A stretch of DNA of 48,469 nucleotides from AG-12 sp027319585 (lineage in GTDB: Bacteria; Chloroflexota; Dormibacteria; Aeolococcales; Bog-877), in NCBI GenBank assembly GCA_027319585.1, contig DAHVMY010000010.1, positions 1 to 48,469 on the forward strand. The letters run 5' to 3'. This document shows, piece after piece, positions 31,254 to 39,729 of this stretch; position 1 is the first letter of the stretch, and each line of letters opens with the position of its first letter. The position numbers and the translations under genes were made by a program. Under the pieces are notes generated by a model that ran no database searches, had not been told where the DNA came from, and saw only the letters and a list, made by a program, of their open reading frames with translations.

Positions 31254-32228
31254 TCAACCGCGGCCGTATATGAAGCCCAGGTACCCTGCGCCATCCGGAA
31301 CCCATCTGTAGTCGACTCTGTCCCACCCGCCTCCCGGGACGCCGCTGAAGTTCATCTCCGAGACCTCGAACTGGTTGCCCTGGACCGCCTCCACGTAGGC
31401 CACATGGCCGTAGCCGAAGCTCTCTCCCGGGACGTTTGGTCCCCACACCACGATCGAGCCGACCTCAGGGGTCTGTCCCTCCAGGTAGCCGGCGGCGGCC
31501 GCGTTGGCCCACCACTGGTCCGCGTTCCCCCCCCAGGTGACCTGGCGCTGGGTGGCCACGTACCAGGTGCACTCGCCGAAGGCGAAGGACCACCCCCCCG
31601 ATCCGCCGGGGCCCAACCCGACCAGCGGGGGCGCGGCGGGCGACAGCTGGGACAGCAGCTGCAACGACTCCGCGCCCAGCTGCTGCTGGGAGACCAGCGC
31701 CTGGGCCTCGTCCTGGTGCAGCTGGGCGGTGTCACTCATGACGACCTGGCGATCGTGGCGGATCGTGCCGACCAGGGTCGCCACCTGCGAGGCGATCGCG
31801 GCCGGCAGGGTGGTGCTGCTCAGGAACTGGGAGATGTTCGGGGCGGCCAGCGCCTCCGCCACCGCCTGGCTGCCGTTGCCGTCCACGTAAGCGGTGCTCA
31901 CCAGGCTCATGAGCACGGTCTGATCGCCCGCGAGCTGCCGGTTGAGGGTCGCCGTGGTGGCGAGATCACCCGCCAGCTGCTTGTTCAGCTGGGCCAGGTA
32001 GTTCTGCTCAGTCTCGATCTTGACCAGCAGCGCCGTCACCTTACCCTTGGCGGCCAGGTCTCCCTGCGCTGCCAGCTGATTCAGCAGTGAGCTGAGCTGA
32101 GCCTTGTCCAGGGCGAGTCCCTGCTTCGCGGAGGTCGTGGGAACCGGGCCGGCAAGCGCCGCACCCCAGACCACGCCAGCCATGGCGACCGCAAGACAGA
32201 CACGCCCAATAACTTGGGCTCCGCGCAT
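31254..32228 (-). CDS. Secreted CHAP-domain peptidoglycan hydrolase with coiled-coil N-terminus
   Basis: A 324-residue secreted protein. The signal peptide is MRGAQVIGRVCLAVAMAGVV. Residues 30-195 form a PcsB-like coiled coil (LSSLLNQLAAQGDLAAKGK, ETEQNYLAQLNKQLAG). The C-terminal CHAP domain has its cysteine in GECTWYVATQR, then GNADQWW, GSIVVWGP and its histidine in GYGHVAYVEAV. Such proteins cleave stem peptides during division or wall remodelling. ATG 32228 was chosen for its strong GGGAGG ribosome site; GTG 32240 lies upstream. It forms a tandem pair with the SLT gene that follows. Confidence 0.87.
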   Translation of the reverse strand: MRGAQVIGRVCLAVAMAGVVWGAALAGPVPTTSAKQGLALDKAQLSSLLNQLAAQGDLAAKGKVTALLVKIETEQNYLAQLNKQLAGDLATTATLNRQLAGDQTVLMSLVSTAYVDGNGSQAVAEALAAPNISQFLSSTTLPAAIASQVATLVGTIRHDRQVVMSDTAQLHQDEAQALVSQQQLGAESLQLLSQLSPAAPPLVGLGPGGSGGWSFAFGECTWYVATQRQVTWGGNADQWWANAAAAGYLEGQTPEVGSIVVWGPNVPGESFGYGHVAYVEAVQGNQFEVSEMNFSGVPGGGWDRVDYRWVPDGAGYLGFIYGRG

Positions 32229-32291
32229 ACGTCCTCCCACATAGCGCGACCGTTTACGAGGGCCGACGGTAACCGATTGGGGTGGCCGGGG

Positions 32292-33362
32292 TCAACCCCG
32301 ACCTTGCTCCCCACGCTCCGAGCCGGACGGCGCGGTGGCCTCATGGACCATCGCCACCAATTCGCGGAGCCGGTGCCAATCGGTGTCGGGCAGGACGCCG
32401 TGGCCGAGATTGAAGATGTGGCCTGGGTGTCCCGCCGCCTGGGCCAGGACGGAGCTGACACCCGCCTCGAGGGCCGCGTCCGACGCCAGCAGCAATGCCG
32501 GGTCCAGGTTGCCCTGGATGAAGCGGTCGTGCCCGATCCTGGCCCAGGCCTCACCCAGAGGAACCCTCCAGTCCACCGAGACCCCCGCCGGCTCCACCCG
32601 CCGGATCTCCTCCAAGAGGTGGCTGGAGCCGGTGGAGAAGTAGATGGCGGGGACCACCGGCGCCAGCGCCGCGAACATCGCCCGCAGATGGGGGGAGACC
32701 AGCTCCCGGTAGGAGCTCGCGTCCAGGACCCCTGCCCAGCTGTCGAAGACCTGGATCAGCTGGGCGCCGGCTTGGGCCTGGGCCAGCAGGTAGTCGGTGA
32801 GGATCCGGGTCAGCCGGTCCATGAGCTGGGCCCACAGGGTGGGGTCCGAGCGCATCAGGGCTCGGACCGTGGGATAGTCGCGGGAGCCCCGCCCCTCCAC
32901 CACATAGCAGGCCAGGGTGAATGGGGAGGGGCCGAAGCCGATCAGGGCGGCGCGCTCCCCGAGCCGGCGCCGGATCTCGCCGATCGCGGTGAAGAGGTAG
33001 GGGGTTGCCTCCAGCGGGTCGACCCGGCGCAGCCTCTCCACCTGGGGGCGGCTCCGGATCGGATCGGGGACCACGGGGCCGACCCCCTCGAGGATCTGGA
33101 ACTGGACGCCCATCCCCTCCAGAGGCAGCATTATGTCGGCGAACAGCACCGCCGCGTCGACGCCGAGGGCGTCGACGGGCATCAGGGTGACCTCGCTGCA
33201 GACCGCCGGATCCTTGACCATCTCCAGGAGGGACAGCCGTTGGCGGAGCACCCGGTAGTCGGGGAGGGCGCGGCCCGCCTGGCGCATGAACCAGACCGGG
33301 GTGGCATCGGCGGGACGCCGGTTGACTGCGGCCAGCAGGCGCTGGGCCGACTGTCTCAGCAA
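32292..33362 (-). CDS. hemE: Uroporphyrinogen decarboxylase
   Basis: A 356-residue cytosolic enzyme of haem synthesis that removes four carboxyl groups from uroporphyrinogen III. It has the substrate-binding WFMRQAGRALPDYR, the catalytic Asp in FADIMLPLEGMGV, CYVVEGRGSRDY and the C-terminal FNLGHGVLPDTD. TTG 33362 (GGAG five bases upstream) gives the usual HemE N-terminus; the frame also opens at TTG 33407, which would overlap the divergent UbiA-type ORF. No other hem genes are adjacent. Confidence 0.92.
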   Translation of the reverse strand: MLRQSAQRLLAAVNRRPADATPVWFMRQAGRALPDYRVLRQRLSLLEMVKDPAVCSEVTLMPVDALGVDAAVLFADIMLPLEGMGVQFQILEGVGPVVPDPIRSRPQVERLRRVDPLEATPYLFTAIGEIRRRLGERAALIGFGPSPFTLACYVVEGRGSRDYPTVRALMRSDPTLWAQLMDRLTRILTDYLLAQAQAGAQLIQVFDSWAGVLDASSYRELVSPHLRAMFAALAPVVPAIYFSTGSSHLLEEIRRVEPAGVSVDWRVPLGEAWARIGHDRFIQGNLDPALLLASDAALEAGVSSVLAQAAGHPGHIFNLGHGVLPDTDWHRLRELVAMVHEATAPSGSERGEQGRG

Positions 33363-33400
33363 GGGCGCTCCGGCCGGCTCACGACGGTCACCCCCCGAGC

Positions 33401-34282
33401 ATGACAAAACCGCGGCGGGGCGTGTCGTGTCGCGGGCTGGTGCAGCTGGCCCATCCAGGCCCAGCGGTGGCCTGCACCGCCCTCACGGTCATGGCGGGGC
33501 GGAGCGCCCTGCGCGCGGCTGCGATCACCGCCCCCGGGTCCCGGCGGCGGCTGGTGATGGCGGCGGCGGCGATGTTCCTCGCCCAGATCAGCACCGGTAG
33601 CCTCAACGACTATTGCGATCGCGTGGCCGACCGCCGGCACCAGCCCTACAAGCCGATTGCGAAGGGGCTGGTGCCGGCGCCGATCGCGCTTGCCTTCGCC
33701 GCCTCGACCGCCGCCCTGTCCGCCACCATGGCAGCGGCCCTCGGCGCCGCCGCCGGCGGGTGGATGATCTTGGGACTGGCCTGTGGGTGGGCCTATGACG
33801 TTCGGCTCAGCCGCACCCCATGGTCGTTCGCGCCCTTCGTGGTCGGCATCGTCACCGTGCCCTGGGTGGGCATGGCGGCGGTAGGTGCCCGTGCCCGCCG
33901 ACCCGCCCTGACCTCCCTCCTGGCCGCGCTGCTGGGGTTTGGCCTGCATCTCGCCAACGGCGGACCCGACGCCGTGCGAGACCGCCAGGCCGGCCGCCGC
34001 AGCCTGCCCGCCCTGCTGGGAGCCGAGCGCTGCAAGGGGCTCACGCAGCTGCTCCTAACGGTCGCGGCCGCGCTGGTCGGTCTGCTCGCACCCCCGGCAA
34101 CCAGGCCTGCCGCGCGCCGCCGCGCCGCCGCCGCGCTGGTGATCCTGGCCTGGGACCGGCACCAGAATCGCCCCCATCGGTCGGCCGGCCAGCACCCGTT
34201 CGTCCTCCCGGTGCTGGCGGCAGGCATCCTGGCGGCGGGTTGGCTGGCATCCCCGCGCCGGGCGTTCCCGGATGAAGAATAG
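33401..34282 (+). CDS. UbiA-superfamily membrane prenyltransferase
   Basis: A 293-residue polytopic membrane enzyme. The first Asp-rich motif is NDYCDRVADRRHQPYKPIAKG, matching the NDxxDxxxD diphosphate-binding site, and the second is PDAVRDRQAGRRSLPALLG. UbiA enzymes attach polyprenyl chains to aromatic acceptors (quinones, haem, chlorophyll). Which acceptor is used cannot be read; MenA-like and haem-O-synthase-like roles are both possible given MenC-like and HemE neighbours. The ATG at 33401 is only 38 bases from the divergent hemE start. The stop TAG is also the start of the next gene's -10 box. Confidence 0.82.
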   Translation: MTKPRRGVSCRGLVQLAHPGPAVACTALTVMAGRSALRAAAITAPGSRRRLVMAAAAMFLAQISTGSLNDYCDRVADRRHQPYKPIAKGLVPAPIALAFAASTAALSATMAAALGAAAGGWMILGLACGWAYDVRLSRTPWSFAPFVVGIVTVPWVGMAAVGARARRPALTSLLAALLGFGLHLANGGPDAVRDRQAGRRSLPALLGAERCKGLTQLLLTVAAALVGLLAPPATRPAARRRAAAALVILAWDRHQNRPHRSAGQHPFVLPVLAAGILAAGWLASPRRAFPDEE

Positions 34283-34285
34283 GAT
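34280..34285 (+). promoter_or_regulatory. -10 box of a leaderless promoter, fused to the UbiA-type stop codon
   Basis: TAGGAT, six bases before GTG 34292. The TAG (34280-34282) ends the UbiA-type gene. Confidence 0.5.
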
Positions 34286-34291
34286 GGGCAC

Positions 34292-34921
34292 GTGGGGATG
34301 AGCCCTGGCCTGACCGATCCCGCTGAGGTTCTTCGGGACTACGGCGGCGAGGGGCCGGAACTCCGCATCCGGCCCTCCGAGCGGGAGCGTGCCCGTGCGG
34401 CGGTGCTGGCGGGGCGGACGCTGGCGCTGCTCAGCCTGCCCATCGGGCTGGTCCTGGCAGTACTTTCGGGATCGTGGGTCTGGATCGTGGTGGTTGAGAG
34501 CTGGGCGGTGGTGGCGGCGGTCACCTCCTACTTTGGCCAGGCTCACAACGCCGTCTTCGTGGGCGAGACCGGCATCCGCCGGCTCTCGCGCGGCTGCGCC
34601 GTGGTCGCCCCGTGGGCCGCGCTCACCGGGCTGGAGGTCGCGGTGCCCGGCAATCACATCGTGGTCTTCCGCCTGCAGGCCTCGCGGCTCGAGATCCAGA
34701 AGCTGACCCGGGGACGGTCACGTGCCGCCAAGGCGATGCTGAAGAACATGCCGGAAGGGTTGGAGATGAGGCTGGATCGGGACAGCGCCGACCGGGTGGT
34801 GGCGGAGGTCGCGAAGCGGCGGCCGGAGCTGCGTGGGTTGGCCGACTGGGCCACGACGAGCCGACTGCCGGAGCCGCGGCCGGGGACGGCCAGGACTTCG
34901 GATCAAGCCCGCCGGCCCTGA
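34292..34921 (+). CDS. Membrane protein with PH-like C-terminal region
   Basis: A 209-residue protein. Two membrane helices (TLALLSLPIGLVLAVLS and WIVVVESWAVVAAVTSYF, about residues 43-82) are followed by strands, NAVFVGETGIRRLSRGCAVV and APWAALTGLEVAVPGNHI, that resemble bacterial PH domains of membrane-anchored proteins. The C-terminus is helical and then disordered. Probable leaderless start at GTG 34292; an internal ATG is two codons on. Function unknown. Confidence 0.6.
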   Translation: MGMSPGLTDPAEVLRDYGGEGPELRIRPSERERARAAVLAGRTLALLSLPIGLVLAVLSGSWVWIVVVESWAVVAAVTSYFGQAHNAVFVGETGIRRLSRGCAVVAPWAALTGLEVAVPGNHIVVFRLQASRLEIQKLTRGRSRAAKAMLKNMPEGLEMRLDRDSADRVVAEVAKRRPELRGLADWATTSRLPEPRPGTARTSDQARRP

Positions 34922-34946
34922 TCCTCGGCGGGGCGGCCAGCCGCCC

Positions 34947-35198
34947 TCAGGGATCAGCCTCTCCTCCCAGCAGCGCCCGGCGCAGCCGCTGTCGTTGCTC
35001 CTGACTGGCCTGCTCGAGCCGCTGCAGCAGACGCTCGAGCATCTCCTCGGCATCGGCCGCCGCAGCCACCAGATCATCCTGCTCCGCCAACCGCTCCTGC
35101 ACCCGCCGGAGCCTCCTCAGCGCCGCGCGGGCCTCGGTCCTGGCCTGGTCCAGCTGGCGGCGCTGGGCCGCGAGGCGGCCGCTCTCCAACTCATCCAT
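34947..35198 (-). CDS. Small coiled-coil protein
   Basis: An 83-residue, almost wholly helical protein with heptad-like spacing (ARTEARAALRRLRRVQERLA, LERLLQRLEQASQEQRQRLR). Start ATG 35198 overlaps the MFS transporter stop (ATGGATGA), indicating coupled translation; the longer frame upstream lies inside that gene. No family recognised. Confidence 0.55.
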   Translation of the reverse strand: MDELESGRLAAQRRQLDQARTEARAALRRLRRVQERLAEQDDLVAAAADAEEMLERLLQRLEQASQEQRQRLRRALLGGEADP

Positions 35199-36426
35199 GG
35201 GAGGTGCGCAGCGCCCGGTAGCAGGGGATGAGCATGAGGCCGGCCCCCAGATACGAGGCCGCCATGATCGCGAAGCCGGCGGCGAAGCCCAGGTGCTGGA
35301 TCGCCTGCCCCAGGCCGATGATCCACAGGGAGCCGACCCCATAGGAGACGGCGAAGTAGACCCCGAACACGCTGGACTGGCTACCCGCGGTCACGCTGTC
35401 GCTGACCAGGGCCTGCAGCAGGGGATTCTCCACGTAGGCCACCAGTCCCACGAGCAGAGCCAAGACCACCAGCACCGCGATCGGGAAGTGGGCCGCCATG
35501 CCGAAGGCGACGACCGCGACGGCTGAGAGCAGGTAGGCGCTCCAGAGAACGGGGATCCGGCCCAGGCGGTCCGACAGGTAGCCGCCCAAAAGCGGTCCCA
35601 GCACGGCCCCGAGCAGGACCAGGTTGAAGATCGCGCCCACCTCGACCTCGGGAAGATGAATCCCGTCGCGGAGGTAGACCGGGATGTAGGCATTGAGCGT
35701 GCCCAGCCCGCGGCCCCCGGCGGCCACCGTGGCGGCCAAGATCGCGAACAGAGCCACCCTCGGGTTGACGAACTGGCTGCGGTCGAAGCGGGGAAGGCGC
35801 AATCGAGGCCGCTCCAGGAAGTGGCGGCGGGGGCGCTCCTCGCCGGGTACGGGGGGAAAGGTGAGCAGCAGGAGGATCCCCATCAGGAACAAAGGCGCGG
35901 AGAGGATCAGCAGGGCGGGGCGCCAGCCCAGGTCGGCGATCATCAGCGCCCCCGGGATCGGGATCACGAGCGAGCCGACGCTGCCGCCGATGGTGGTGAG
36001 GCTCAGCGCCGTGCCCCGTCGCTCGGGATAGGTGCGGGTGGCAACCGAGCTTCCGACTGGGTGCTGCTGGCTGCTGCCGAGGATGGCCACCCCCTGGCCG
36101 GCCGCGAACAGGGGGTAGGTCGGCGCCAGCGACTGGATGATCGCGCACGCCGCCACCACCAGGTTCTGGGACCCCAGCACCCAGCGGGCCGCCACTCGCC
36201 TGCCCACGTAGCCGGCGCTCGCCTGGGTGAGGCCGCCGACCACCCCGATGAGCCCCACCGCCAGGCCGAGGGTGGCGTAGTTGAGATGGAAGGCGAGCAG
36301 GATCGCGGGGTAGGTGAGTGGCAGCAGCCCGGAGTACATGTGCTGGCCGGCATGGGAGGCGGCCACCAGTCCGAGCGCGCGCCGGCGCGGGACCGGGCGC
36401 GCAGCGACCCCTGATTCGGCAGCCAT
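35191..36426 (-). CDS. MFS transporter
   Basis: A 411-residue, 12-helix secondary transporter. It has the N-terminal HAGQHMYSGLLPLTYPAILL and the repeated MFS loop motif GYLSDRLGRIPVLW between helices of the second half, and YVGRRVAARWVLG in the first. The general pattern resembles fosmidomycin-resistance-type (Fsr) and other drug or metabolite exporters, but the substrate is unknown. The start ATG 36426 is seven bases after TATCCT, a probable leaderless promoter. It is coupled to the small coiled-coil gene. Confidence 0.83.
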   Translation of the reverse strand: MAAESGVAARPVPRRRALGLVAASHAGQHMYSGLLPLTYPAILLAFHLNYATLGLAVGLIGVVGGLTQASAGYVGRRVAARWVLGSQNLVVAACAIIQSLAPTYPLFAAGQGVAILGSSQQHPVGSSVATRTYPERRGTALSLTTIGGSVGSLVIPIPGALMIADLGWRPALLILSAPLFLMGILLLLTFPPVPGEERPRRHFLERPRLRLPRFDRSQFVNPRVALFAILAATVAAGGRGLGTLNAYIPVYLRDGIHLPEVEVGAIFNLVLLGAVLGPLLGGYLSDRLGRIPVLWSAYLLSAVAVVAFGMAAHFPIAVLVVLALLVGLVAYVENPLLQALVSDSVTAGSQSSVFGVYFAVSYGVGSLWIIGLGQAIQHLGFAAGFAIMAASYLGAGLMLIPCYRALRTSHG

Positions 36427-36433
36427 CGAGAAC

Positions 36434-36439
36434 AGGATA
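36434..36439 (-). promoter_or_regulatory. -10 box of a leaderless promoter for the MFS gene
   Basis: TATCCT on the minus strand, seven bases before ATG 36426, in the short gap after the CHAP gene. Confidence 0.45.
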
Positions 36440-36447
36440 GGGAGCGA

Positions 36448-37119
36448 TCAGGCGCCGGAAGACCCGTTCGCCGGCCCATAGATGAAGCCGGCCAGGTGCT
36501 CGAACGAGCTGCCGGTGCCGCCGGCGGCAACCCCGCGCAGGTCCACGAAGGGTGGCACTGGCCCTACCAGCGCCCAGTTGGCCTCGGCCACCGTGTAATC
36601 GCCCTGGGCATCCACCCCCACCACGAAGGCCACATGCCCGTCCCCCGAGTCGGTGTAGACGGCTATCGCTCCGACCGTGGGGGTGCTGCCGACCGCGAAG
36701 CCAGCCTGGGCGGCGAGGCCGAGCCATTGGCCGGCGTTGCCGCCCAGCAGCCCGCTCGGGGTGTACCAGGCTATCCGGCGCCGGGTGGCCACGTACCAGG
36801 TGCACTGCCCGGTCGCGAAACCCTGATAGGCGTAGGGGTACGGCGTGGGATGCCCGGTGCAGGCCGACGGGTCCATCGCCAATGCCCCGGGCTCCGGACC
36901 GCAGGGAACGGCCCACTCCGGGAAGTTCGCGCCACCGGAGAGGATGACTCGTCCGGCAGGGAGCATGAAGCCACCGGGGCTGGGCAGGAGCCCGGAGACC
37001 GCGGGCCACCCGGCCGCGGCTGCGCCGACCCCCAGAAGCCCGAGCAGGGAGAGGGTGACGAGCAACGGGATCGCGCATCCCGTGAGCGCCACCGCCGAGA
37101 TCAATCTCGACGCCCTCAT
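36448..37119 (-). CDS. Membrane-anchored CHAP-domain hydrolase of T4SS module B (VirB1-like)
   Basis: A 223-residue protein with an N-terminal membrane segment (AIPLLVTLSLLGLLGVGA) and a C-terminal CHAP domain: cysteine in TGQCTWYVATRRR, GNAGQWLGLA, GAIAVYTDSGDGHVAFVV with the histidine, and YTVAEANW. In Gram-positive T4SS a hydrolase of this kind opens the cell wall for the channel. The start ATG 37119 overlaps the VirB4 stop as ATGA, which ties it to the secretion operon. Paralogous in domain type to the protein at 31254. Confidence 0.82.
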   Translation of the reverse strand: MRASRLISAVALTGCAIPLLVTLSLLGLLGVGAAAAGWPAVSGLLPSPGGFMLPAGRVILSGGANFPEWAVPCGPEPGALAMDPSACTGHPTPYPYAYQGFATGQCTWYVATRRRIAWYTPSGLLGGNAGQWLGLAAQAGFAVGSTPTVGAIAVYTDSGDGHVAFVVGVDAQGDYTVAEANWALVGPVPPFVDLRGVAAGGTGSSFEHLAGFIYGPANGSSGA

Positions 37120-39371
37120 GGGGCCGCTCCCTGGTCCCCGGCCAGCGCATTCGTGGTCAGAGCCGGCAGCCATTCCGTGGGGGCGGCGCCCCGGAAGGCC
37201 GCGTGCTCGCCGCCAACCAGGACCAGGCCACATCCCGGCTCGCACGAACCCAGCATCTCGGCCTCCCGCGCGGAGAGCCCAAATGCCTTCCGCACCGCGG
37301 GGATCGCCACCGGCTCCTGGCGCAGCAGCAACTTGGTGTGGCAGTTGCGGATCACCACATTCCCCACTGGTGACTCGAGGAAGTCCTCGACCACCTGGGA
37401 GACCACCACCAGGCCGGCCCCGAATTTGCGCAGCCGTCGCGTCAGCCGCTCCAGCGACTTGGCGGATCGCTCCGAACCCAGCAGCACCTCGGCCTCGTCC
37501 ACAACCAGCAGATGGGCGATGCCGGCCCGCTGCTCCAGCTCCGCCTCGAGGTAGACCAGAGCCAGTTGGACCAGCGCTGTCAGCAGGCGGTCGCGGTCAT
37601 GGCGGAGCTCGCGGAGCGAGATCGCGGAGAAGTGGGTCCCGGCGAACTCTGCCCGGCCGTCGAAGAGGCCCTGCTCCACCCCGGTGGTCAGCCGCCGCAA
37701 CCGGGTGGAGAGCGTGTTGGCGCCGGCGGCCGCGAGCGCGTCGACCAGGTGCTGGAGGCAGGCTTCCCCGTGAGCGTCACGGAGGACCGCCAGCAGCGCC
37801 CCTTCCATCTGCTCGAGGCTGGAGTCGTCGAGCGCGTCGCCGTCGGCGGACGCCAGCCGCTCCAGGATCGGGAGGACCTGGAATGCGCGCAGCTCCGCCG
37901 CCCTCTCGTCGGTCGTGTGCAGGGCCGGGCCCAGCGGGTTCAGGCCGCCCCCGGCGGTCCGGCCCAGCTCCGTGAACTCACCCCCCAACAGCCCTGCCAG
38001 CTCCCGATACTCGCCGGCCGGGTCGACGCACCGGAGCCTCACCCCCCGCAGGCATAGGCGGGCTGAGAGCAGCTTGGCAGTGAACGACTTGCCGGCGCCA
38101 GAGGTTCCCAGGACCACAACGTTGAAGTTCGGATTCTGGCGCGAGAACGGGTCCACAAACACCAGCTCTCTGGAGATCAGGCTTGGCCCCAGCAGGGCCC
38201 CGTCCGAGCCGGTCAGCCCGGCTCGGACGAAGGGGATGGCGGTCGCCAGGGCGCCCGCGGTCATATCCCTCCGCCACTCCATCGGATCAGCGCCGAGCGG
38301 GACGGTGGTGCGCCAGCCGTCGACCTGCCGATGGGTGGTGGGCGTGGTGGTGCAGCCGATCTCGGCCAGGGCGGATGAGACCCAGCTCCACCCCGACTCC
38401 AGCTCCTCCTCCGACTGGGCTTCCAGGGTCAGCGTGAGCCCGAGCCCGAAGAGGCGTTCCTCCTCCAGCAGCACCCGCTCCTCGAGTTCCAGCGCATCGC
38501 CGAGGGCTGAGCGCGTGCCCTGGTCGGGGCGCCGACCGCGCAGGTGGTCCACCTGGAGGCTGGTCTCGAAGCTCCGGATCCGCCGACGGAGATGGCTGAG
38601 GGTCGCCAGCTTGGGCATCGGATAGATGTGCTCGGCCAATCGCAGGCCGCATGGCGGGCTGAGCAGCAGGGCCGCCAGCCACCCCATGTGCACGCGGCGG
38701 GGAAACCCTGACACCTGCAGGCTGCGGCAGATCCGGCGGTCGACCACCAGTCGATCTGGTTCCACGGTGACCCGTGACGGAGCCAGCCAGCTCCGGAAGT
38801 CTGCCGGCCAGCGGCCGCTGCGGCCACCACAGCACTCCTGGAGGAGCGCGAACCAGCCGCCCTGGTCGAGCCGTCGCCCGCGCAGCCCGATTCGCTCCAA
38901 CCCGGCCAGGAGGGCGTCGCACCTTCGGTCCAGGTCCGTTTGCTCCCGGGAGGCCGTGGGTTGGCGATGCCACGGGTGGAGCGCGCGAGGAACCGGCCCG
39001 GGCCAGACGACCACCAGGTGGCGCTGGAGTTGCACCCGGTGGCTCGCCACCAGGTGGTCGGCGAAGCGGCGGTCGCACTCGGCGGGGGCCGGCTCCGCGC
39101 TGCCACCTGCCCCGGGGGCTCCAATGCCCCCGCCCAGGGGTCTGGACCACATGTAGATCGAGATTGGCGCCCCGAGGGAGGTGAGCAGCTGACGGTATCG
39201 GTGCCAGAGCCCCTCGCGACCTTCGTCGTCCTGAAGCAGGAAGTTGATGGGGTCGATCTCCAGCGCGGCGCGGAGGGCGCCCGAGACCAAGGTTGCGGTG
39301 TTGCCCTCCACACAGGCGACGTCGACGACGCTGGTCGTGTGCCGACCACCGGGGAGCGCTGCGAGCCTCAC
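37116..39371 (-). CDS. T4SS ATPase, VirB4-like (module B)
   Basis: A 751-residue ATPase. Walker A is GTSGAGKSFTAKLLS (about residue 425), Walker B is LLVVDEAEVLL (about 624), then the arginine-finger region SLERLTRRLRKFGAGLVVVS and the C-terminal GCGLVLVGGE. The N-terminal half is the variable VirB4 domain. The start GTG 39371 overlaps the PrgI-like stop as GTGA; earlier codons to 39566 lie in that gene. Together with VirD4 at 42191 it supplies two of the motor proteins of this system. Confidence 0.82.
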   Translation of the reverse strand: MRLAALPGGRHTTSVVDVACVEGNTATLVSGALRAALEIDPINFLLQDDEGREGLWHRYRQLLTSLGAPISIYMWSRPLGGGIGAPGAGGSAEPAPAECDRRFADHLVASHRVQLQRHLVVVWPGPVPRALHPWHRQPTASREQTDLDRRCDALLAGLERIGLRGRRLDQGGWFALLQECCGGRSGRWPADFRSWLAPSRVTVEPDRLVVDRRICRSLQVSGFPRRVHMGWLAALLLSPPCGLRLAEHIYPMPKLATLSHLRRRIRSFETSLQVDHLRGRRPDQGTRSALGDALELEERVLLEEERLFGLGLTLTLEAQSEEELESGWSWVSSALAEIGCTTTPTTHRQVDGWRTTVPLGADPMEWRRDMTAGALATAIPFVRAGLTGSDGALLGPSLISRELVFVDPFSRQNPNFNVVVLGTSGAGKSFTAKLLSARLCLRGVRLRCVDPAGEYRELAGLLGGEFTELGRTAGGGLNPLGPALHTTDERAAELRAFQVLPILERLASADGDALDDSSLEQMEGALLAVLRDAHGEACLQHLVDALAAAGANTLSTRLRRLTTGVEQGLFDGRAEFAGTHFSAISLRELRHDRDRLLTALVQLALVYLEAELEQRAGIAHLLVVDEAEVLLGSERSAKSLERLTRRLRKFGAGLVVVSQVVEDFLESPVGNVVIRNCHTKLLLRQEPVAIPAVRKAFGLSAREAEMLGSCEPGCGLVLVGGEHAAFRGAAPTEWLPALTTNALAGDQGAAP

Positions 39372-39727
39372 GGCCGGGTCCACGGCAGCGCGGAGCGGTG
39401 CCGGGCGTCGACCGGCGTGAACCGCGCTGAGTCGGGCGCCCGGAAGAGTTCCGGATGGAGCAGCACCTTGGGTTGGATCTGGAAGCGGGCCCAGTCTCCC
39501 AAGAAGGCATCGAGCGCTCGTCCCTGGCACCGGCCAAATGCCATGGCGGTGGCCGCCAGCAGCCACGGGGAGCCTGCGAAGAGAGCCTCGGCCGCCGCCA
39601 GGTGGGCTCGCAGCAGCACATAGACGGGCAGGGCGCCCGCCCCCATCCAGCCGAGCTGATGTCCGGTGAACAGCCCCCAGCGCGTCGGCATCGCTGAGAT
39701 GGGCATCGGAACCTCTGTGGGCGCCAT
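39368..39727 (-). CDS. Small membrane protein, PrgI/VirB3-like (module B)
   Basis: A 119-residue protein. TRWGLFTGHQLGWMGAGALP followed by VYVLLRAHL matches the PrgI pattern (basic residues, then L-x-W and a first helix); a second helix is GSPWLLAATAMAFG. It lies between VirB6 and VirB4 as in many conjugation operons. ATG 39727 is chosen; TTG 39733 would give a TTGA overlap with the VirB6-like stop. Its own stop is coupled to VirB4 as GTGA. Confidence 0.65.
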   Translation of the reverse strand: MAPTEVPMPISAMPTRWGLFTGHQLGWMGAGALPVYVLLRAHLAAAEALFAGSPWLLAATAMAFGRCQGRALDAFLGDWARFQIQPKVLLHPELFRAPDSARFTPVDARHRSALPWTRP

Positions 39728-39729
39728 GG

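Noticed and set aside
35381..37150. Very long antisense or shifted open frames, for example 589 codons at 35381-37150 and about 300 codons at 246-1160.
   Set aside because: They are shadow frames of the MFS/CHAP and SpoIIM genes, Arg/Gly/Pro-rich with no recognisable domains, typical of high-GC DNA.
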